Shown here: positions 1 to 5,300 of the stretch, in pieces
Layout: each line of letters opens with the position of its first letter
Numbering within the stretch: position 1 is the first letter of the stretch
Source of the DNA: Massilia sp. UBA2709
GTDB lineage: Bacteria; Pseudomonadota; Gammaproteobacteria; Burkholderiales; Burkholderiaceae_D
Direction: 5' to 3'
Assembly: GCA_002354135.1 (NCBI GenBank)
Contig: DEKZ01000032.1
Coordinates: 470-9,570 of the forward strand
Length of the DNA stretch: 9,101 bases
Notes under the pieces: generated by a model
Told to the model about the DNA's origin: nothing
The model's input: the letters and a program-made list of their open reading frames with translations, nothing else
Databases searched by the model: none
Program-made: the position numbers and the translations under genes

Positions 1-207
1 GTAGGGTGGGCACGCCGTGCCCACGCGTTACGGGCGCGTCCTTCCCATGCTGACGGTGATCACTCGCCCGAAACGCCGAGCGTAGCCGACGTCCTTTCCG
101 TCGCAAGCTTTGCGGGCGAAACCTTCCCGTTACGGACTGCGGCGCCGTGCGTAACGCGCGGGCAGTGGGGCTGGCTAAATGCCAGCACCACAAAGTGCCC
201 ACCCTAC
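1..207. repeat. MITE/REP-like element with 13-bp terminal inverted repeats
   Basis: No gene is visible here. Positions 1-13 (GTAGGGTGGGCAC) and 195-207 (GTGCCCACCCTAC) are perfect inverted repeats, and internal arms nest inside them. CGCGTTACG at 24-32 pairs with CGTAACGCG at 150-158. TCGCCCG near 64-70 pairs with CGGGCGA near 112-118. The left end is also a local hairpin: an 8-bp stem at 6-13/17-24 with a 3-nt loop. This nested symmetry suggests a foldable non-autonomous element or a REP-type intergenic repeat. No transposase is present and the left flank is outside the window, so a target-site duplication cannot be tested. Mobility is inference; the inverted repeats are directly seen. Confidence 0.5.
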
Positions 208-252
208 GGTCCGCGCCGCGGTTCCCAGCCGGCGCCGCTGGCGCCATTTGCC
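208..252. other. GC-rich spacer downstream of luxI
   Basis: This short spacer lies between the repeat element and the luxI stop codon. Read on the minus strand just after the stop it contains GGCGCC-AGC-GGCGCC, which can form a 6-bp stem. No T-tract follows, so I do not call an intrinsic terminator. Nothing else is recognisable. Confidence 0.3.
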
Positions 253-840
253 TCAGCTCGCCAGCCGCCTGTCGAACAACACCCGGCAGGTCGGCTCGAT
301 GTCGACATACAGCGCGACCGCGGTCTCGATGCCGATCACCAGCGGCGGGCCGAGGCGCTCGGTGACGACGCCGGCGCGGCGCAGCAGGCGCTCGATCGCG
401 GTGGTGGTCACCGTCACGTAGCGTTCGATGCCCTGCTCGTGGCCGTAGCGGATGATCGCCGCGATCGACTCCATCGTGATTTCCGAGAAACCGAAGTGGC
501 TGCAGCCTTCGGTTTCGATGGCGAAACGCGACAGCTCCCAGATGTGCTCGTCACACGGCGCGGGCTGGCCGTGCAACAGCTGGGCGAACGAATCCTTGAG
601 CATATAGGGCCCTTCGGTCGGCAGCAGGCGCCAGCAGCCGCGCAGCACGCCGCCGCCTGGCTCGCGCATCATCATGTAGTGCGGTTCGAGCGCGTCGTAG
701 CCATCGATTTCCATCCCCGACAGGACTGGCACTTCCCAGCCCAAACGGCCCTGGAAAACCTTCGCGCGAAGAGTATGCATCTCCCACAGATCGCGGGACT
801 TGAATTCGCGTCGTGCTGCGATGTTGATTTGCAGTGCCAT
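253..840 (-). CDS. luxI: LuxI-family acyl-homoserine-lactone synthase (LasI-like)
   Basis: A 195-residue cytosolic enzyme predicted to make an N-acyl-homoserine lactone from S-adenosylmethionine and an acyl-ACP. Hallmarks of the autoinducer synthase family are all present. The N-terminal block LRAKVFQGRLGWEV carries Arg25, Phe29 and Trp35. EIDGYD gives Glu44, Asp46 and Asp49. GCWRLLPT carries Arg71. WELSRFAI carries Glu102 and Arg105. The C-terminal part (VTVTT at 142-146, RRAG, LGPPL, IGIETAVAL) resembles LasI more than V. fischeri LuxI. Length is typical. The ATG at 840 is chosen over an upstream in-frame ATG (897) because AGGGAG sits 6 nt before it and the catalytic fold starts right after. 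The acyl chain cannot be predicted from sequence alone. It is divergent from the rsaL-like gene, with a lux box and an RsaL-type palindrome upstream. Confidence 0.95.
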   Translation of the reverse strand: MALQINIAARREFKSRDLWEMHTLRAKVFQGRLGWEVPVLSGMEIDGYDALEPHYMMMREPGGGVLRGCWRLLPTEGPYMLKDSFAQLLHGQPAPCDEHIWELSRFAIETEGCSHFGFSEITMESIAAIIRYGHEQGIERYVTVTTTAIERLLRRAGVVTERLGPPLVIGIETAVALYVDIEPTCRVLFDRRLAS

Positions 841-846
841 TTCGTT

Positions 847-852
847 CTCCCT
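847..852 (-). promoter_or_regulatory. luxI ribosome binding site
   Basis: AGGGAG on the minus strand, 6 nt upstream of the ATG at 840. It decides this start over the in-frame ATG at 897, which would add 19 residues unlike the family and would also overlap the operator-like palindrome. Confidence 0.75.
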
Positions 853-869
853 GTGTTTTGATGAAAAAA

Positions 870-884
870 TATGCGAAGCGCATA
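870..884. promoter_or_regulatory. RsaL-type operator palindrome (TATG-N7-CATA)
   Basis: The sequence TATGCGAAGCGCATA is a perfect palindrome with 6-bp arms around a 3-nt centre. Its outer halves match the TATG-N7-CATA form of the Pseudomonas RsaL site (TATGnAAnTTnCATA, from memory), though the inner AA/TT positions do not. It lies between the lux box and luxI. If the lux box covers the -35 region of the luxI promoter, this palindrome falls about at the transcription start, where a bound repressor would block RNA polymerase. The palindrome is seen directly; its binding by the neighbouring RsaL-like protein is inference. Confidence 0.6.
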
Positions 885-912
885 GAGCGTCATGCAATCC
901 GGGCAGAAACGG

Positions 913-932
913 AACTAGCAGGACTGCTAGGT
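913..932. promoter_or_regulatory. lux box (LuxR-type binding site)
   Basis: On the plus strand AACTAGCAGGACTGCTAGGT, a 20-bp near-perfect inverted repeat with the invariant CT-N12-AG spacing and the CTAGCAG arms seen in las/lux boxes. It lies 72 bp upstream of luxI and 63 bp upstream of the rsaL-like gene, so it could serve both divergent promoters. On the rsaL side a possible -10 (AATACT, 955-960) is 22 nt away, close to class II geometry. On the luxI side no convincing -10 is visible. The adjacent LuxR protein is the natural candidate activator. Confidence 0.85.
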
Positions 933-995
933 GGGCTGGGGGGAACGACGGTGGAATACTAAAGCTTTGCTACTGAACAACGAGGAGACCGCACC

Positions 996-1265
996 ATGCC
1001 GAACGATTTCGTCTGCGAATCCATGCTTGGCCGCCCGACCATGCCACCCGCCGCCATGCCGCAACCGCCGCGCGCGCCGCACGTGGACCTGCGACAGTTC
1101 CGCATCAGCAAGCGCGAGAGCCAGGAAAAATTCTGGGGCCGTTTCGGCGTGACCCAGTCGAGCGGCAGCCGTTTCGAGACCGGGTTGGCGATTCCCGCGC
1201 CGGTGGCGATCCTGCTCAAGCTCTACGTCAACGGCAAGCTCAACGATGGCGATCTTCAGGGCTGA
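996..1265 (+). CDS. rsaL: RsaL-like small HTH repressor of quorum sensing
   Basis: An 89-residue protein. The first ~30 residues are Pro/Met-rich and look disordered. Residues 31-86 form a compact helix-turn-helix domain with the signature FWGRFGVTQSSGSRFETG followed by IPAPV, LLKLYVNGKL and a DGDL tail. This matches the RsaL family, whose Pseudomonas member represses lasI and limits AHL levels. It is also compatible with an XRE/YdaS-type fold. A GAGGAG ribosome binding site (982-987) lies 8 nt before the ATG. The gene sits between luxI (divergent, shared regulatory region with a lux box) and luxR (convergent, 26-bp overlap), the same order as lasR-rsaL-lasI. The role as repressor of the neighbouring luxI is inferred from family and context; the target may be the palindrome at 870-884. 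Confidence 0.8.
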   Translation: MPNDFVCESMLGRPTMPPAAMPQPPRAPHVDLRQFRISKRESQEKFWGRFGVTQSSGSRFETGLAIPAPVAILLKLYVNGKLNDGDLQG

Positions 1266-1986
1266 TCAGCCCGAGCGCAATCGCCTTCACCACCGCCTGC
1301 TGGCGGGTGTTGACATTGAATTTCTGGCGCACATTGGCCAGGTGGAAGTTGACAGTCGCCTCAGAGCAATTGGTGATCTTTGAAATTTCCCAAGACGATT
1401 TGCCCGCCATGACCCAGTTGAGCACTTCCAGCTCGCGCCGGGTCAGGCGCGGCGCTACTTCCCCGCTGGCCGCGTGGTCGGCGCCGCCCAGGAAGCGCGC
1501 GGCCGACGCGAACGCATAGTCGCGCACCAGGGTCAGGGCCGGCATCACGTGCGCAATGGTGCGCGAGAATTCCCTGCCGGCCGGCGTATCCGAAGCAAAA
1601 CTGAGCACCCCGAATTCGCCGTTCGGTCCGTGCACCGGCAGCGTCACACCGGTACGGATGCCGTAGGCGCAGGCTTCCTCGTAGAGGGCACTCCCCTCCG
1701 GCCCGTCGAAGATGGCCGGTTCCCAGACGATCGGCAGTGTGCTGCTCAGGCAATGGCCGACCGTCGGGTCGACATAGGCCAGGCGCTCGGCGTCGTAGCG
1801 TTCGCGCCAGGCGGACGAATAATTGCTGCGCAAGAAAGCGCGCTCGAATTGGGCATGGCGCGAGCCGACCATGCCATACAGCACCTGATCGAAACCGAGC
1901 TGGCGCGCCAGCCCGAACAGGATCTGGCTCCAGCCGCCAGCGTCCTGGGTTTCCATCAGCTGCACCAGTTGTGCAGTCTCGACCAT
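1240..1986 (-). CDS. luxR: LuxR-family AHL-responsive transcriptional regulator
   Basis: A 248-residue cytosolic receptor/activator of standard length. The N-terminal autoinducer-binding domain (about 15-160) holds the conserved ligand-pocket residues Trp60, Tyr64, Asp73, Pro74, Trp88 and Gly113. Trp60 and Tyr64 lie within SNYSSAWRERY; Gly113 is in GIRTGVTLP. The C-terminal GerE/LuxR helix-turn-helix (about 179-241) starts LTRRELEVLNWVMAGKSSWE, with the invariant Glu185, Leu189 and Gly195, followed by ISKITNCSEATVNFH and a QAV..A..LGLI ending. All invariant positions are intact, so it is an AHL-binding receptor rather than a solo with an altered pocket. It is presumably partnered with the nearby synthase and acts at the lux box at 913-932. 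The start at 1986 has only a weak Shine-Dalgarno (AGGAA, about 15 nt upstream); Met11 has none better. Confidence 0.94.
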   Translation of the reverse strand: MVETAQLVQLMETQDAGGWSQILFGLARQLGFDQVLYGMVGSRHAQFERAFLRSNYSSAWRERYDAERLAYVDPTVGHCLSSTLPIVWEPAIFDGPEGSALYEEACAYGIRTGVTLPVHGPNGEFGVLSFASDTPAGREFSRTIAHVMPALTLVRDYAFASAARFLGGADHAASGEVAPRLTRRELEVLNWVMAGKSSWEISKITNCSEATVNFHLANVRQKFNVNTRQQAVVKAIALGLISPEDRHR

Positions 1987-2016
1987 ACGTGCTCGCTTCT
2001 TTCCTGGGTTATGACC

Positions 2017-2044
2017 TGTATATGCTAGTGCAAAGCGGCCGCAA
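2017..2044 (-). promoter_or_regulatory. Candidate sigma70-like promoter of luxR
   Basis: On the minus strand, a -35-like TTGCGG (2044-2039) and a -10-like TATACA (2022-2017) are separated by 16 bp. They lie about 30 bp upstream of the luxR ATG. Each hexamer matches 4 of 6 consensus bases. Position and spacing are reasonable, but this is a visual match only. Confidence 0.3.
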
Positions 2045-2099
2045 AAGCATGCGTTGTGGCAATTTTAACAATGTCCCGGCGATTGTGACAGGAGATTCG

Positions 2100-2237
2100 A
2101 TGTCGCAACTGCGCAACGTAAATTTTTCACCGACATCAACCGTGCGACCACGGAATTCTTTTTACGCTAACCTCCGCGCGCTTGCCCAATATTTATTTCA
2201 ATTGTGCAAGACCTTGGCGCCGCCGGGCTTGACTTGA
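2100..2237 (+). CDS. Possible small protein, 45 aa, unknown function
   Basis: An ATG at 2100 follows AGGAG (2090-2094) with a 5-nt gap, an excellent ribosome binding site in an otherwise empty spacer. The reading frame runs 45 codons to TGA at 2235-2237. The product starts MSQLRNVNFSPTSTVRPRN and contains a plausible amphipathic helix (NLRALAQYLFQL), one cysteine and no signal peptide or membrane segment. I do not recognise the family. It sits upstream of the hybrid kinase in the same direction and overlaps the kinase's best-looking -35 element. It could be a real small protein, a leader ORF, or chance. The SD and protein-like composition favour coding; the AT-rich context and lack of a known family argue for caution. 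Confidence 0.35.
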   Translation: MSQLRNVNFSPTSTVRPRNSFYANLRALAQYLFQLCKTLAPPGLT

Positions 2238-2256
2238 TCTCGCACAAGAGTATCGT
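2229..2256 (+). promoter_or_regulatory. Candidate promoter of the hybrid kinase-cheR-like operon
   Basis: TTGACT (2229-2234, 5 of 6 matches to the -35 consensus) and TATCGT (2251-2256, 4 of 6 to the -10) are separated by 16 bp. A start near 2263 would leave a leader of about 105 nt before the ATG at 2368. The assignment is visual and unproven. Confidence 0.4.
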
Positions 2257-2352
2257 TTATTACTTGCTGTTTTACAGTTTCCTACACGCTCGCCCTGTGC
2301 CTTCACCATGGCGGGAACGAACAAAAACGCCGCACCACCTACTTTCCAAAAC

Positions 2353-2358
2353 GAGGAA
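2353..2358 (+). promoter_or_regulatory. Ribosome binding site selecting the kinase start
   Basis: GAGGAA lies 9 nt before the ATG at 2368. The alternative in-frame ATG at 2308 has no Shine-Dalgarno sequence and would add 20 low-complexity residues, so the downstream start is preferred. Confidence 0.7.
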
Positions 2359-2367
2359 CAACCGTCG

Positions 2368-5300
2368 ATGAACACACTGACCGACATGGCTGAACAGCTG
2401 GACGTCAAACTCCTGCTGGCCACGCTGATGGCCCTGAAAAAGGGTGACTTCTCGGTACGCATGCCTTCCGACTGGACCGGCGTATCGGGCAAGATCGCCG
2501 ACACGCTCAACGACATCATCGAGACCAAGCAGAAGATGGTCGAGACCGTGACCGAAGTGTCGCGCGTGGTCGGCCGCGAAGGCCACCTGACCCAGCGCGC
2601 CGACGTGCCAGGCGTGGTCGGCGGCTGGAGCACCATCATCAGCTCGGTCAACACCCTGATCGACGACCTGGTGCGCCCGACCACCGAGATGGCGCGCGTC
2701 ATCGGCGCGGTGGCGAAAGGCGACCTGTCCCAGACCATGGCGCTGGAAGTCGACGGCCACCCGCTCAAGGGCCAATACCTGCGCGCGGCGATGACCGCGA
2801 ACACCATGGTGGAACAGCTCTCCTCCTTCTCTTCCGAAGTGACGCGCGTGGCGCGCGAGGTCGGTACCGAAGGCAAGCTCGGCGGCCAGGCGCAGGTGAA
2901 GGGCGTGGCGGGCACCTGGAAGGACTTGACCGACTCGGTGAACTCGATGGCGGGCAACCTGACCTCGCAGGTGCGTAACATCGCCGAAGTGACGACCGCG
3001 GTGGCGAACGGCGACTTGTCCAAGAAAATTACCGTGGACGTGCGCGGCGAGATCCTGCAGCTGAAGGCCACCATCAACGTCATGGTGGACCAGCTGCGTT
3101 CCTTCGCATCCGAAGTGACGCGCGTGGCGCGCGAGGTGGGTACCGAGGGCAAGCTGGGCGGCCAGGCCTACGTGCCGGGCGTGGGCGGCACCTGGAAGGA
3201 CTTGACCGACAACGTCAACTTCATGGCCTCGAACCTGACGGGCCAGGTGCGTAACATCGCGGCGGTGACGACCGCGGTGGCGAACGGCGACCTGTCCAAG
3301 AAAATTACCGTGGACGTGAAGGGCGAGATTCTCGAACTGAAGAACACGATCAACGTCATGGTGGACCAGCTGTCCTCCTTCGCATCCGAGGTGACGCGCG
3401 TGGCGCGCGAGGTCGGTACCGAGGGCAAGCTGGGCGGCCAGGCGCAGGTGAAGGGCGTCGCGGGCACCTGGAAGGACTTGACCGACTCGGTAAACTCGAT
3501 GGCGGGTAACCTCACGGGCCAGGTGCGTAACATCGCGGACGTGACGACCGCGGTGGCGAACGGCGACTTGTCCAAGAAGATTACCGTGGACGTGAAGGGC
3601 GAGATTCTCGAGCTGAAGAACACCATCAACGTCATGGTGGACCAGCTGAACTCCTTCGCATCCGAGGTGACCCGCGTGGCGCGGGAAGTGGGTACCGAGG
3701 GCCGCCTGGGCGGCCAGGCGAACGTGCCCGGCGTCGCTGGCACCTGGAAGGACTTGACCGACGGCGTGAACTCGATGGCGGGTAACCTCACGGGCCAGGT
3801 GCGTAACATCGCGGAGGTGACGACCGCGGTGGCGAACGGCGACCTCTCGAAAAAGATTACCGTGGACGTGAAGGGCGAGATTCTCGAACTGAAGAACACG
3901 ATTAACGTCATGGTGGACCAGCTGTCCTCCTTCGCATCCGAAGTGACCCGCGTCGCGCGCGAGGTGGGTACCGAAGGTAAACTCGGCGGCCAGGCCTACG
4001 TGCCGGGCGTGGGCGGCACCTGGAAGGACTTGACCGACAACGTGAACTTCATGGCGTCGAACCTGACGGGCCAGGTGCGTAACATCGCGGCGGTGACGAC
4101 CGCGGTGGCGCGCGGTGACCTCTCTAAAAAGATTACCGTGGACGTGAAGGGCGAGATTCTCGAACTGAAGGACACCATCAACGTCATGGTGGACCAGCTG
4201 TCCTCCTTCGCGTCGGAAGTGACCCGTGTGGCGCGCGAGGTGGGTACCGAAGGCAAGCTCGGCGGCCAGGCAAACGTGTCTGGTGTGGCAGGCACCTGGA
4301 AGGACTTGACCGAGAACGTGAACCAGCTGGCGGCGAACCTGACCAACCAGATGCGCGCGATCGGTGAAGTGGCGACGGCGGTGACCCGCGGCGACCTCTC
4401 GCGTTCGATCCAGGTCGAAGCGCGCGGCGAGGTGTCCTACCTGAAGGACAACATCAACGAGATGATCCGCAACCTGAAGGAAACCACGCAGAAGAACGCG
4501 CAGCAGGACTGGCTGAAGACCAACCTGGCGCGCTTCACGCGACTGCTGCAGGGCCAGCGCGACCTGCAGGCGGTGACCAAGCTGATCCTGTCGGAACTGG
4601 CCCCGCTGGTCTCGGCCCACCACGGCGTGTTCTACATGATGGACTCGCAGGAAGCCGATGCGCGCCTGCGCATGATCGCCTCCTACGGCTACCGTTCCAG
4701 CCGCAAGCTGCCGACCTCCTTCCTGCCGGGCGAAGGCCTGGTGGGCCAGTGCGCGGTCGAGAAAACCCGCATCTGGCTGACCGACGTGCCGCGCGACTAC
4801 ATCGTGGTGTCCTCGGGCCTGGGCTCGGCGCCGCCGAACAACATCGTCGTCCTGCCCATCCTGTTCGAACAGCAGGTCAAGGCGGTCATCGAGATCGCCT
4901 CGCTGGACCGCTTCACCGAAACCCACCTGTCCTTCCTCGACCAGCTGATGGAGTCGATCGGCGTGGTCCTGAACACGATCGAGGCGAACAGCCGTACCGA
5001 GTCGCTGCTGACCCAGTCGCAGTCGCTGGCCCAGGAACTGCAGCAGACCAACCAGGAACTGGCGGAAAAGGCACGCCTGCTGTCCGAGCAGAACATCGAG
5101 GTGGAACGCAAGAACCGCGAGGTGGAACAGGCCAAGCTGGCGCTGGAAGAAAAGGCGACCCAGCTGGCCTTGTCCTCGAAGTACAAGTCCGAGTTCCTGG
5201 CCAACATGTCGCACGAACTGCGTACCCCACTGAACTCGCTCCTGATCCTGGCGCAGCAGCTCTCGGATAACCCTGAGGGCAACCTGTCGGGCAAGCAGGT

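Larger units (their letters stand above)
1987..2367. other. Divergent intergenic region between luxR and the hybrid kinase
   Basis: This 381-bp stretch is clearly more AT-rich than its neighbours, with runs such as AATTTTAAC, AATTTTTC and ATATTTATTT. It contains candidate promoters for luxR (2017-2044, minus) and the kinase (2229-2256, plus), and a possible small ORF at 2100-2237. I looked for a second lux box. The ACCTGTATATGCTAG near 2015-2028 has a CT...AG pair, but with the wrong spacing, so luxR does not appear to be autoactivated through a canonical site. Confidence 0.5.

Noticed and set aside
439..861. Plus-strand open frame opposite luxI
   Set aside because: Antisense to a complete LuxI with intact motifs; the product has no family features.
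2014..2033. Possible second lux box upstream of luxR (ACCTGTATATGCTAG)
   Set aside because: The CT and AG dyads are separated by 9 instead of 12 bases and the arms are not complementary.
2140..2163. Hairpin CCGTG-CGAC-CACGG followed by AATTCTTTTT as an intrinsic terminator
   Set aside because: The stem is only 5 bp and cannot be extended, there is no clear gene ending before it, and it lies inside the candidate small ORF.
2308..2367. Upstream ATG at 2308 as the kinase start
   Set aside because: No Shine-Dalgarno sequence before it, and the region contains the GAGGAA site that serves the ATG at 2368.
2193..3911. Minus-strand repetitive open frames opposite the HAMP repeats (2193-3152 and 3168-3911)
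   Set aside because: They are shadow frames of the tandem repeats; their repetitive Ser/Thr-rich peptides only reflect the 276-bp periodicity.
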